A DNA stretch of 9,582 nt, taken from assembly GCA_002423265.1 (NCBI GenBank), contig DIVE01000052.1:3337-12918 (forward strand), read 5' to 3'. The notes beneath the pieces are model-generated. The model was given only the letters and a program-made list of their open reading frames with translations. It ran no database searches and was not told the origin of the DNA. Origin of the DNA: Methylophilaceae bacterium UBA6140. Its GTDB lineage: Bacteria; Pseudomonadota; Gammaproteobacteria; Burkholderiales; Methylophilaceae. Of the stretch, positions 1-5,844 are shown piece by piece. The position numbers and the translations under genes were made by a program. The number at the start of each line of letters is the position of its first letter. The first letter of the stretch is position 1.

Positions 1-24
1 AACAGCCCAGCCTAACGTCTGTTC

Positions 25-50
25 ATGACAATATCATGTCAACTTGTCAT
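25..50. repeat. Inverted repeat downstream of rpiA
   Basis: ATGACAA at 25-31 is a perfect inverted repeat of TTGTCAT at 44-50, with a 12-base spacer. A further TGTCA at 37-41 gives a direct repeat with 45-49. It is AT-rich and followed on the plus strand by a T-rich stretch. It could be the end of a terminator for a gene to the left, or an operator. Nothing nearby decides between these, so no function is assigned. Confidence 0.3.
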
Positions 51-63
51 TTCTGTTTCACAC

Positions 64-106
64 CAGTGACTTGGCAGCATTACCAGAAGTTGCTGCCGGC
101 TCACTG
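64..106 (-). other. Stem-loop after rpiA, possible terminator or 3' stabiliser
   Basis: The inner stem GGCAGCA (73-79) pairs with TGCTGCC (91-97), and the outer stem CAGTGA (64-69) pairs with TCACTG (101-106), with a small internal loop between them. It lies just beyond the rpiA stop codon, where a terminator is expected. No uridine tract follows it on the minus strand, so it is not a canonical intrinsic terminator. It may protect the 3' end of the mRNA or act with Rho. Confidence 0.35.
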
Positions 107-114
107 ATAGTGCT

Positions 115-771
115 TCATTTCTTGTAGGTTTTGACACCCTCCGGCGTCGCCAGCAACAACACATCGGCCGGACGCGCTGCAAACAGCCCGTTGGTGACCA
201 CGCCGACGATCTGGTTGATTCTGGCTTCCATCTCGACCGGGTTCATGATGGTCAAACCATGCACATCCAGAATCACATTGCCGTTATCGGTCGTGAAGTC
301 GCGTAACACCGGCTGTCCGCCCAGTTTAACCAATTCGCGTGCCACATGGCTACGTGCCATCGGCAATACTTCAACAGGCAGCGGAAACTTGCCCAACACC
401 GGCACCAGCTTGCTGGCATCGCAGATACAGATGAAGCTTTTGGCACAGGCCGCGACGATTTTTTCGCGGGTCAGCGCGCCGCCGCCGCCTTTCAGCATGT
501 GCATGTTTTCGGTGATTTCATCGGCGCCATCGACATAGATTTCCATACCGTTGACGCTATTGAGATCGAACACTTCAATTCCATGGTCACGCAAGCGCTT
601 GGCCGTAGCCTCGGAACTGGCGACCGCGCCGTCGATTTTATGCTTGACCCTGGCCAGCTCTTCGATGAAAAAATTCGCTGTTGAGCCTGTACCCACGCCG
701 ATGATGCCGTCCTTCACATATTCGACTGCCGCCTTGGCGACCTGCTGCTTCAATTCGTCCTGTGTTGCCAT
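115..771 (-). CDS. rpiA: Ribose-5-phosphate isomerase A
   Basis: This cytoplasmic enzyme interconverts ribose 5-phosphate and ribulose 5-phosphate in the non-oxidative pentose phosphate pathway. The 218-residue product is almost the same length as E. coli RpiA (219). Visible motifs in order are the phosphate-binding GTGSTA (about 27-32), SSEAT (52-56), DGADE (81-85), [11 protein letters not shown] (94-104) and a C-terminal VTNGLFA. Asp81, Asp84, Lys94 and Glu103 fall at the same positions as the known E. coli active-site residues. The ATG start is preceded by GAAGGA at a suitable distance. It diverges from ilvA, an arrangement I recall from other gammaproteobacteria. There is no sign of damage, and the identification is very secure. 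Confidence 0.97.
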   Translation of the reverse strand: MATQDELKQQVAKAAVEYVKDGIIGVGTGSTANFFIEELARVKHKIDGAVASSEATAKRLRDHGIEVFDLNSVNGMEIYVDGADEITENMHMLKGGGGALTREKIVAACAKSFICICDASKLVPVLGKFPLPVEVLPMARSHVARELVKLGGQPVLRDFTTDNGNVILDVHGLTIMNPVEMEARINQIVGVVTNGLFAARPADVLLLATPEGVKTYKK

Positions 772-789
772 TTACTTTTATCCTTCTGT

Positions 790-832
790 TTTCTTTATAA
801 TTCAGGTCTTAATCCAACCTTGAATAATACAC
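790..832. promoter_or_regulatory. Shared rpiA/ilvA promoter region (candidate)
   Basis: The 95-base gap between the two divergent genes is AT-rich. It contains a perfect TATAAT at 796-801 on the plus strand. The overlapping minus-strand hexamer TATAAA (800-795) would place an rpiA transcript start just ahead of its ribosome binding site. No convincing -35 hexamer is visible in either direction. TAATAC at 825-830 is another possible -10 for ilvA. The region must hold both promoters by position, but the individual boxes are uncertain. Confidence 0.35.
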
Positions 833-866
833 CGCAGTTGGCGTATTGAAAAACAGCTGCCCACCA

Positions 867-2378
867 ATGAAAAACGACTACCCAGAAAAAATCAGAAGCG
901 CACGGGTTTACGAGGTCGCGGAAAAAACCCCGCTCGAATACCAGCCCAACCTTTCGGCACGGCTCAACAACCGTATCATGCTCAAGCGCGAAGATACGCA
1001 ACCCGTGTTTTCGTTCAAGCTGCGCGGCGCCTACAACAAGATGGCCCACCTTTCGCAAGAGGCGCTGGCAAAAGGCGTAATCGCCGCCTCGGCCGGCAAT
1101 CATGCCCAGGGCGTGGCGCTGGCCGCACAGAAACTGGGCTGCCGGGCCGTGATCGTGATGCCGACCACCACCCCACAGATCAAGGTCGATGCCGTACAAC
1201 GCCGTGGCGCTGAGGTCGTGCTCTACGGTGACTCCTATTCAGACGCCTATGTCCACGCGCTGGAACTGGAGAAATCCGAAGGTCTGACCTTCGTTCATCC
1301 CTATGATGACCCGGACGTCATCGCCGGTCAGGGCACCATCGCAATGGAAATCCTCGATCAGCACCCGGAGCCTATCGAAGCGATCTTCTGCTGTGTCGGC
1401 GGCGGCGGGCTGATCGCCGGCATTGCGGCCTACGTCAAAGCTGTGCGGCCTGAAATCAAGATCATCGGTGTTGAGGCGGTGGATGCGGATGCGATGACGC
1501 GCTCATTGCAGAAGGGTGAACGCGTCATGCTCGACCAGGTCGGGCTGTTCGCCGACGGCGCTGCGGTCAAGCAGGTCGGTGTTCATACCTTCGCGCTCTG
1601 TCAGGCCTATGTCGATGAAATGATTGTCGTCGATAACGATTCCATCTGTGCTGCGATCAAGGATGTGTTCGAAGACACGCGCTCTATTCTGGAGCCGGCC
1701 GGTGCACTGGCAACCGCAGGCATCAAGGAATACATCAAACGCCATCAACTCAGCGGCAAAACATTGATCGGCATCGCCTCCGGCGCCAACATGAATTTCG
1801 ACCGTCTGCGCTTCATTGCCGAGCGCGCGGAAATCGGCGAAAAACGCGAAGCCGTGTTCGCCGTCACCATTCCGGAAGAACCCGGCGCCTTCAAGGCATT
1901 CTGCCGCCTGCTCGGCAATCGCAGTATTACCGAATTCAACTATCGTTATTCGGATGCGCGAGAAGCGCATATTTTCGTCGGCATCGCCATTCATGACCAC
2001 GAAGAAGCCATCAAGCTGATCGAGAATCTGAAATCACACGGCCTGCCCGCCATCGACCTCACCGATAACGAAATGGCGAAGCTGCATCTGCGTCACCTGG
2101 TCGGCGGTCATGCGCCGCAAGCCGAACACGAAGTCGTCTATCGTTTCGAGTTCCCGGAAAAACCGGGGGCATTGATGAACTTCCTCGACACCATGGGCCA
2201 CGACTGGAATATCAGCCTGTTTCATTATCGTAACCATGGCGCCGATTTCGGCCGCGTGCTGGTCGGCATTCAGGTTCCGCCGCAGGAAAAACAGGAATTC
2301 GATGCATTCCTGAAAACACTGGGCTACCCTTATTGGGAAGAAACCGGCAACCCGGCTTACCGCTTGTTTTTAGGTTAA
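867..2378 (+). CDS. ilvA: Biosynthetic threonine ammonia-lyase (threonine deaminase)
   Basis: This PLP enzyme converts L-threonine to 2-oxobutanoate and ammonia, the first committed step of isoleucine synthesis. The catalytic domain covers about residues 1-325. The PLP lysine lies in SFKLRGAY (Lys51 from this start), SAGNHAQG is present, and CVGGGGLIAG is the phosphate-binding glycine loop. The C-terminus carries two ACT-like regulatory domains, beginning near AVFAVTIPEEPGA and VYRFEFPEKPGA, as in isoleucine-inhibited IlvA and unlike the short catabolic TdcB. I chose the ATG at 867 (503 residues, close to E. coli's 514) over an in-frame TTG at 846, because the protein there begins MKNDYPEKIRSARVYEVA like its relatives. 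Neither start has a clear Shine-Dalgarno sequence. Confidence 0.96.
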   Translation: MKNDYPEKIRSARVYEVAEKTPLEYQPNLSARLNNRIMLKREDTQPVFSFKLRGAYNKMAHLSQEALAKGVIAASAGNHAQGVALAAQKLGCRAVIVMPTTTPQIKVDAVQRRGAEVVLYGDSYSDAYVHALELEKSEGLTFVHPYDDPDVIAGQGTIAMEILDQHPEPIEAIFCCVGGGGLIAGIAAYVKAVRPEIKIIGVEAVDADAMTRSLQKGERVMLDQVGLFADGAAVKQVGVHTFALCQAYVDEMIVVDNDSICAAIKDVFEDTRSILEPAGALATAGIKEYIKRHQLSGKTLIGIASGANMNFDRLRFIAERAEIGEKREAVFAVTIPEEPGAFKAFCRLLGNRSITEFNYRYSDAREAHIFVGIAIHDHEEAIKLIENLKSHGLPAIDLTDNEMAKLHLRHLVGGHAPQAEHEVVYRFEFPEKPGALMNFLDTMGHDWNISLFHYRNHGADFGRVLVGIQVPPQEKQEFDAFLKTLGYPYWEETGNPAYRLFLG

Positions 2379-2385
2379 CGTTTGC

Positions 2386-2449
2386 GTGATTACGGCTACA
2401 TCGGCCAGGTCTATGCGAGTTATCAGCCTGAATCACAAGTAATTTTTTT
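2386..2449 (+). terminator. Probable ilvA terminator
   Basis: GTGATT (2386-2391) pairs with AATCAC (2431-2436), and GGCT (2394-2397) pairs with AGCC (2425-2428), across a two-by-two mismatch. A run of seven T follows at 2443-2449. The six-base gap between the stem and the T run and the long apical loop make this a weaker terminator than the one at 3676. Its position just after the ilvA stop supports the role. Confidence 0.45.
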
Positions 2450-2547
2450 GAACCTATGCAACATGGGATTGACCAATCTGTTCATGCCAATCAGACAAAA
2501 CCAGGCAAATATTGCATCAATCAATAATTTATAAGGAGAAAGTCAGG

Positions 2548-3657
2548 ATGAAATCCACTCACCTCGCAACGAGGATACGCAATAGTGTTCTTTTGGTCGC
2601 ACTGGCCGGCGCTGTTGCCGCCTGCGGTGAAAAAGCCGAGGTAGAAACTACGGCGAGCGCCACCGATAACCGTGGTATCGCTTATGTTTCCAACCAGAAC
2701 GGCGGCGTGACCGTGATCGATCTGAACACCATGGAAACGACCGGCAGCATAGACCCCAGGGGCAATGGTGTCCGCGGCATCGGCATCACGGCGGACGGCA
2801 AACTGCTGGTAACCGCCAACAAGGATGAAGGCAATGTTTCCATCATCAGCACAGCGACCGGTGAACTGGTTCAGCATGTAGAAATCGGCAAGAATCCTGA
2901 ATTCGTCCGTGTGGTCGGCAACATGGCTTATATTTCCTTCGAGCCCAGCTCCAAGGGCGGACCGCCACCCAAGCCCGGCGAGGAAGTGATCGAAGAGGAA
3001 GATGATGACGAAATCGAAGAGCCGGCGCGTATCGCCGTGGTCGATCTCTTGCAAGGCAAGAAACTGCGCGAAATCGAGGGCGGCCCGGAAACCGAAGGTA
3101 TCGAATTCTCCAACGACGGCAGCAAACTGATCATCACCAACGAAGCCGACAACACCATCACCGTGCATAACCTCGAAACCGGCGAGCTGCTGAAGACCAT
3201 CGCCACCAAGGAACATGGTGACCGTCCGCGCGGCATCAAGTCTGCACCGGACGGCTCAGCCTACGTTTCCACGCTGGAGTTCGGCAACAACTTTCTCGTG
3301 CTGGACAGCGAATTCAATGTCGTCCGTACCGTGGCAACCGGTGCAGCGCCCTACGGCATCGCCTACAACCGCGCAGGCGACCTGATTTATGTCGCGGCCG
3401 GCAAAGCCAAAACCCTTGAAGTCTACAACGCGAAAACCTACGAGAAAGTCAATGAGGTCACTACCGGTGACCGTTGCTGGCATTTCACTTTCACGCCGGA
3501 CGACAAGGACATTCTGCTCACCTGCGGCCGTTCGCATGAGGTGGTAGTGATCGACACCGAAACACTGACTGTGAAGAAACGCATCGCCGACAAGGAACTG
3601 CCCTGGGGCATTGTTACTTACCCCAAAGCCGTCGGCAGCTTGGATGCACCCGAGTAA
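2548..3657 (+). CDS. YVTN-type beta-propeller lipoprotein
   Basis: The product is a 369-residue exported beta-propeller of unknown specific function. The ATG at 2548 follows a strong AAGGAG. The N-terminus has basic residues, a hydrophobic stretch and the lipobox V-A-A-C with Cys26. Gly at +2 means there is no inner-membrane retention signal, so an outer-membrane lipoprotein is inferred. Blade repeats of the YVTN kind recur from about residue 43 to 355: phrases such as AYVSN, VTVIDL, KLLVTAN, KLIITNEADNTITVHNLETG, IYVAAGKAKTLEVYN and VVVIDTETLTV. An acidic insert (residues 145-158, almost all Glu/Asp) preceded by a proline-rich run interrupts one blade. Two cysteines, 310 and 326, lie in the last blades. 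It resembles beta-propellers linked to PQQ-dependent oxidation, but no such genes are adjacent. It appears monocistronic. Confidence 0.85.
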   Translation: MKSTHLATRIRNSVLLVALAGAVAACGEKAEVETTASATDNRGIAYVSNQNGGVTVIDLNTMETTGSIDPRGNGVRGIGITADGKLLVTANKDEGNVSIISTATGELVQHVEIGKNPEFVRVVGNMAYISFEPSSKGGPPPKPGEEVIEEEDDDEIEEPARIAVVDLLQGKKLREIEGGPETEGIEFSNDGSKLIITNEADNTITVHNLETGELLKTIATKEHGDRPRGIKSAPDGSAYVSTLEFGNNFLVLDSEFNVVRTVATGAAPYGIAYNRAGDLIYVAAGKAKTLEVYNAKTYEKVNEVTTGDRCWHFTFTPDDKDILLTCGRSHEVVVIDTETLTVKKRIADKELPWGIVTYPKAVGSLDAPE

Positions 3658-3675
3658 TCGCATCAACCTGATAGC

Positions 3676-3702
3676 AAAAAGCCCGAGCAATCGGGCTTTT
3701 TT
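3676..3702 (+). terminator. Bidirectional intrinsic terminator
   Basis: A perfect 11-bp stem pairs AAAAAGCCCGA (3676-3686) with TCGGGCTTTTT (3691-3701), closed by a GCAA tetraloop and followed by T to 3702. The A run on the left side gives a U tract on the minus strand as well. It therefore ends both the beta-propeller gene (stop 18 bases before the stem) and the convergent EVE gene (stop at 3716). Confidence 0.93.
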
Positions 3703-3715
3703 GTGTCTCGCGGAG

Positions 3716-4174
3716 TTACTTCAATAACTGCATAATGAACTCCCATTCGCGCGGGTCCACCGGCGTGATCGAGAGCCGGTTGCCGCGCTGCAGAATCCGC
3801 ATTGTCGCCAGCTCCGGATAACTGCGCAGCTCCTGCAGACTCAACAACCTGGTTTTACGCACCAGCTTCACATCCACATTCACCCAGCGCGGGGTTTCCG
3901 GCGTCGATTTTGGATCATGGTACTTGTGCCCTTCGATGAACTGCAGGCGATCGGGGTAGGCCTGCTTGCTGACCTCAACGATCCCAGCAATACCGGGCAC
4001 ATCGCAGTTGGAATGATAAAAGAAAGCAAGATCGCCCGGCTTCATCTGGTCGCGCATGAAGTTGCGTGCCTGATAATTGCGCACGCCGTACCAGTCCACG
4101 GTCTGGTCGGGGAAAGATGCAAGATCATCGATCGACACATCAGAAGGTTCGGATTTCATTAACCAGTAGCGCAT
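3716..4174 (-). CDS. EVE domain-containing protein
   Basis: The product is a 152-residue single-domain protein of the EVE family (PUA-like fold). It is related to eukaryotic THYN1 and is thought to bind modified bases in nucleic acid. Family hallmarks are the start MRYWLMKSEPSD, WYGVRNYQARNFM near residues 38-50, the FFYHSN motif, GIAGIVEV, and YHDPKSTPETPRWVNVDVK, with the C-terminal RGNRLSITPV. An in-frame ATG lies 33 bases upstream. I chose 4174 because AGAGG sits at the right distance and the family begins with this sequence. No restriction gene is beside it, so this is the housekeeping stand-alone form rather than part of a modification-dependent restriction system. The physiological ligand is unknown. 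Confidence 0.93.
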   Translation of the reverse strand: MRYWLMKSEPSDVSIDDLASFPDQTVDWYGVRNYQARNFMRDQMKPGDLAFFYHSNCDVPGIAGIVEVSKQAYPDRLQFIEGHKYHDPKSTPETPRWVNVDVKLVRKTRLLSLQELRSYPELATMRILQRGNRLSITPVDPREWEFIMQLLK

Positions 4175-4200
4175 GACAAAACCTCTAATTATTTGCAATA

Positions 4201-4230
4201 TTCTCAAAAGGCTCCGGATAACCGTATGAT
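4201..4230 (+). promoter_or_regulatory. Candidate sigma-70 promoter for the DUF2237 gene
   Basis: TATGAT at 4225-4230 matches the -10 consensus in five of six positions. TTCTCA at 4201-4206, 18 bases upstream, matches the -35 consensus in four of six. The predicted start is about 30 bases before the ATG at 4270. The EVE promoter must lie in the same 95-base divergent gap, but I cannot pick it out. Confidence 0.4.
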
Positions 4231-4269
4231 AGCCTATTCACTTAATTCAGTTGGTGAGAGAGACTCAAG

Positions 4270-4629
4270 ATGGCACGCAATGTTTTAGGCACCACATTAC
4301 AGGCTTGCAGTTTCAAGCCTCTTACCGGTTTTAACAGAAACGGCTGCTGTGAAACCGGCCCGGAAGACCTCGGTAGTCATACGGTATGCGCTCTGGTCAC
4401 CGAAGAGTTTCTGGCTTTTTCCATCCTGCGCGGCAACGATTTGAGCACACCCCGGCCTGAATACGGCTTTGAAGGACTAAAGCCGGGAGACCGCTGGTGT
4501 TTGTGCGCATCGCGCTGGATGGAGGCCGCCGAGGCTGGCATGGCGCCGCCGGTGATTCTGGAATCGACGCACGAAAAGGCGCTGGAAATTGTCAGCCTGG
4601 CCGATCTTGAATATCACGCGCTGAGATAA
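4270..4629 (+). CDS. DUF2237 family protein
   Basis: The product is a 119-residue cytoplasmic protein with no signal peptide or membrane segment, and it matches the DUF2237 family from end to end. Conserved phrases are NVLGT, PLTGF, GCCETGPEDLG, HTVCALVTEEFL, RGNDLSTPRPEYGF and LKPGDRWCLCASRW. It carries six cysteines (13, 26, 27, 40, 77, 79), all in or next to these conserved blocks, so a metal-binding or redox role is conceivable. That is inference: I know of no established function. The start is the first ATG, with a purine-rich GAGAGAG upstream. The stop is only a few bases from the 3' end of the convergent 6S RNA. Confidence 0.9.
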   Translation: MARNVLGTTLQACSFKPLTGFNRNGCCETGPEDLGSHTVCALVTEEFLAFSILRGNDLSTPRPEYGFEGLKPGDRWCLCASRWMEAAEAGMAPPVILESTHEKALEIVSLADLEYHALR

Positions 4630-4635
4630 GAGATA

Positions 4636-4816
4636 GATGTCCCTGCGGGAGTTGCCCAGGCCAGCATCCTGAACCAAAGGTTCAAGTGGTAACAGTCTCA
4701 AGTGCTTCAGGTTCACCCGCAGATTTGGAGCGCACACACCGCAACTTGATAGACCGAAACCGATGCTAAAGACTAGTTCAAGGAATATATAACCTGAACA
4801 ACACCGCAGGGAGCAA
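4636..4816 (-). ncRNA. ssrS: 6S RNA, regulator of sigma-70 RNA polymerase
   Basis: 6S RNA mimics an open promoter and holds the sigma-70 holoenzyme in stationary phase. On the minus strand the RNA begins near GCTCCCTGCGGTGTT and ends near CCCGCAGGGA. The closing stem CCCTGCGG pairs perfectly with CCGCAGGG (4805-4812 with 4641-4648). Near the 3' end, CACTTGAACC-TTT-GGTTCAGG closely matches the conserved E. coli segment around TTGAACCAAGGGTTCAA. The GAAGC block before it also fits. The length (about 180 nt), the same strand as zapA and the position directly after zapA are all as in other gammaproteobacteria. Exact ends are estimated to within a few bases. The stem is symmetric, so strand was decided by these conserved blocks and by zapA. 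Confidence 0.85.
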
Positions 4817-4860
4817 ACGGTAAGACCAGTCAGCCCAATGGCCGGCCGATCAAATTCGAA

Positions 4861-5169
4861 TCAGAACAGTTTGTTCGAACTTTCAACGATCGCGTCGTCA
4901 ATCTGTTCCTGCATGAGATCGATTCTACGCTTGAAATCGCCAATGTCAAAACTGCCGCTCTTGGCGTTGAGCAACTCATGGGTAATGTTGAGCGCAGCCA
5001 TCACGGCAATACGCTCGACACCAACGACCTTGCCGGTGGCCTGAATGTCTTTCATTTTTCTGTCGAGGTAATTCACGGCATTCATCAAACCCGGCCGCTC
5101 TTCATCGGTGCATGAAACGGTGAATTCCCGACCCATGATGTTGACATCGACACCACGCACTTCGCTCAT
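4861..5169 (-). CDS. zapA: Cell division protein ZapA
   Basis: ZapA binds FtsZ and cross-links protofilaments in the Z ring. The product has 102 residues (E. coli 109). The N-terminal globular part carries the family pattern VDVNIMGREFTVSCTDEERPGLMNAVNYLDRKM (about 8-39). ERIAVMAALNITHELL (about 52-67) leads into the C-terminal coiled-coil helix used for dimerisation. The start codon shares ATGA with the stop of the upstream coiled-coil gene, indicating translational coupling. 6S RNA follows on the same strand after about 45 bases, so zapA-ssrS is the conserved pair. Confidence 0.95.
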   Translation of the reverse strand: MSEVRGVDVNIMGREFTVSCTDEERPGLMNAVNYLDRKMKDIQATGKVVGVERIAVMAALNITHELLNAKSGSFDIGDFKRRIDLMQEQIDDAIVESSNKLF

Positions 5170-5366
5170 ACCGACTCCTCAGGCAAGCGGTCGATCACGG
5201 CTTCGAGCCGGGTGCTGACCAGCGCCATATTGTCTCGCAGCTTCTTGCTGTCGCTTTGCGTCTGCGCAAGCTCCTGACGCAACGCAGAATTTTCGCTTCG
5301 CAGGCCGTGACATAACGCGATCAGCTGCGTCAGTTTTTCTTCCAGACTTTTGAGGTCAGCATCCAT
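5166..5366 (-). CDS. ZapB-like small coiled-coil protein (TIGR02449 type)
   Basis: The product is a 66-residue, almost fully helical coiled-coil protein encoded directly upstream of zapA, with overlapping stop and start (ATGA). The sequence begins MDADLKSLEEKLTQLIALC and continues with heptad-like leucines and many Glu/Lys/Gln/Arg residues. This is typical of the small family always found beside zapA in gammaproteobacteria and presumed to act with it at the divisome. An in-frame TTG at 5402 would add 12 residues. I prefer the ATG at 5366 because the family is about 65 residues long and starts this way. Neither start has a good ribosome binding site. The function is inferred from context and similarity to ZapB. 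Confidence 0.8.
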   Translation of the reverse strand: MDADLKSLEEKLTQLIALCHGLRSENSALRQELAQTQSDSKKLRDNMALVSTRLEAVIDRLPEESV

Positions 5367-5452
5367 GCTGGCACTATAATTTGCAAAACCTTTCTCGGTC
5401 AATAGCTAAGCGGGATTTATGAAAGTATTACCGCATCTTTAAAAATAAAGTT

Positions 5453-5482
5453 TTGCAGAGCGCCATTTGAATAACCTATAAT
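5453..5482 (+). promoter_or_regulatory. Promoter of the btuB riboswitch transcript
   Basis: A perfect TATAAT lies at 5477-5482, with TTGCAG at 5453-5458 as a modest -35, 18 bases upstream. Transcription would start near 5489, immediately ahead of the first aptamer stem at 5491. That spacing is exactly what a riboswitch leader needs. Confidence 0.7.
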
Positions 5483-5489
5483 CTGTTCA

Positions 5490-5700
5490 AGTTGTCAGGT
5501 GCCCGATTTTCTTTTCTGAATGAGGGTGAAACTGGGAAACAGGTGCGTTTTGTCCATCGCAAAACAATGCCTGTGCTGCCCCCGCAACGGTAAACGAGTA
5601 ACAACTTGCCAATTCAAGCCACTGTGACGCCATGCGTCATGGGAAGGCGGCAAGTGAGGCGACGCCTCACTCGTGAGCCCGGAGACCGGCCTGCGCAACC
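5490..5700 (+). promoter_or_regulatory. Cobalamin (B12) riboswitch aptamer
   Basis: The aptamer binds adenosylcobalamin or a related cobalamin and represses btuB when B12 is sufficient. Conserved blocks are seen in order: AGGTGCC at 5497, GAATGAGGGTGAAACTGGGA from 5518, TGCTGCCCCCGCAACGGTAA from 5574, GCCACTGTG at 5618, GGGAAGGCGGC at 5641, and the B12 box GAGCCCGGAGACCGGCCTGC at 5675-5694. P1 is formed by GTTG/CAGG (5491-5499) with CCTG/CAAC (5690-5699). Peripheral hairpins are TGACGC-CAT-GCGTCA (5625-5639), GTGAGGC-GAC-GCCTCAC (5654-5670) and GTTTTG/CAAAAC (5547-5552 with 5560-5565). It serves btuB directly. Whether it also controls the downstream genes depends on readthrough. Confidence 0.96.
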
Positions 5701-5706
5701 AAGCAC

Positions 5707-5840
5707 GGAAATACCGCGGGGTGACGGTATGAAAACGCGAAGCGGGTCTCGTTTGCAACATCCTCTTCCTTTTTGAGTCACTATCCCCGGTATTTCCCTT
5801 ATTGATTTACGCATGCGGGGTCGCATGCCATCAAGGGAAA
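5707..5840 (+). promoter_or_regulatory. Translational expression platform of the B12 riboswitch
   Basis: Three competing pairings are visible. The sequestor is TTTCCCTT (5793-5800) with AAGGGAAA (5833-5840), which covers the btuB Shine-Dalgarno; it is extended by GAT/ATC (5804-5806 with 5830-5832) and capped by GCATGCG-GGGT-CGCATGC (5811-5828). The antisequestor is GGAAATACC (5707-5715) with GGTATTTCC (5789-5797), plus GGGG (5718-5721) with CCCC (5785-5788). A third, local hairpin ATACCG/CGGTAT (5711-5716 with 5725-5730) would occupy the antisequestor strand. Bases 5793-5797 cannot pair both ways, so opening or hiding the ribosome site is mutually exclusive. No stem followed by a U run is present, so control looks translational. 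Which state B12 favours is inferred from the family. Confidence 0.75.
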
Positions 5841-5844
5841 GACA

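Noticed and set aside
131..823. Three plus-strand frames opposite rpiA
   Set aside because: rpiA on the minus strand is certain from its active-site residues; these frames have no protein signature.
2548..3657. Beta-propeller as a member of a PQQ-dependent alcohol oxidation cluster
   Set aside because: The repeats are similar, but no PQQ dehydrogenase, cytochrome or ABC-transporter genes are adjacent and the protein is a lipoprotein flanked by unrelated genes.
3716..4174. EVE protein as part of a modification-dependent restriction or defence system
   Set aside because: The protein is the small stand-alone housekeeping type and no nuclease, methylase or helicase gene is nearby.
4477..4737. 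Minus-strand 86-codon frame across the end of DUF2237 and 6S RNA
   Set aside because: It covers parts of two better-supported genes and reads through the conserved 6S sequence, with no recognisable protein features.
4838..5044. Plus-strand 68-codon frame opposite zapA
   Set aside because: It is antisense to a secure zapA and the composition is that of a shadow frame.
5733..5773. AAACG/CGTTT stem followed by CTTTTT as a riboswitch transcription terminator
   Set aside because: The stem is only five weak base pairs with a long loop, and the T run lies 14 bases beyond it; the Shine-Dalgarno-sequestering helix explains the region better.
5495..5826. Minus-strand open frames of 88 and 70 codons opposite the B12 riboswitch leader
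   Set aside because: They lie antisense to a clearly recognised structured RNA, have no ribosome binding site, and their translations look like random arginine/proline-rich shadow sequence.
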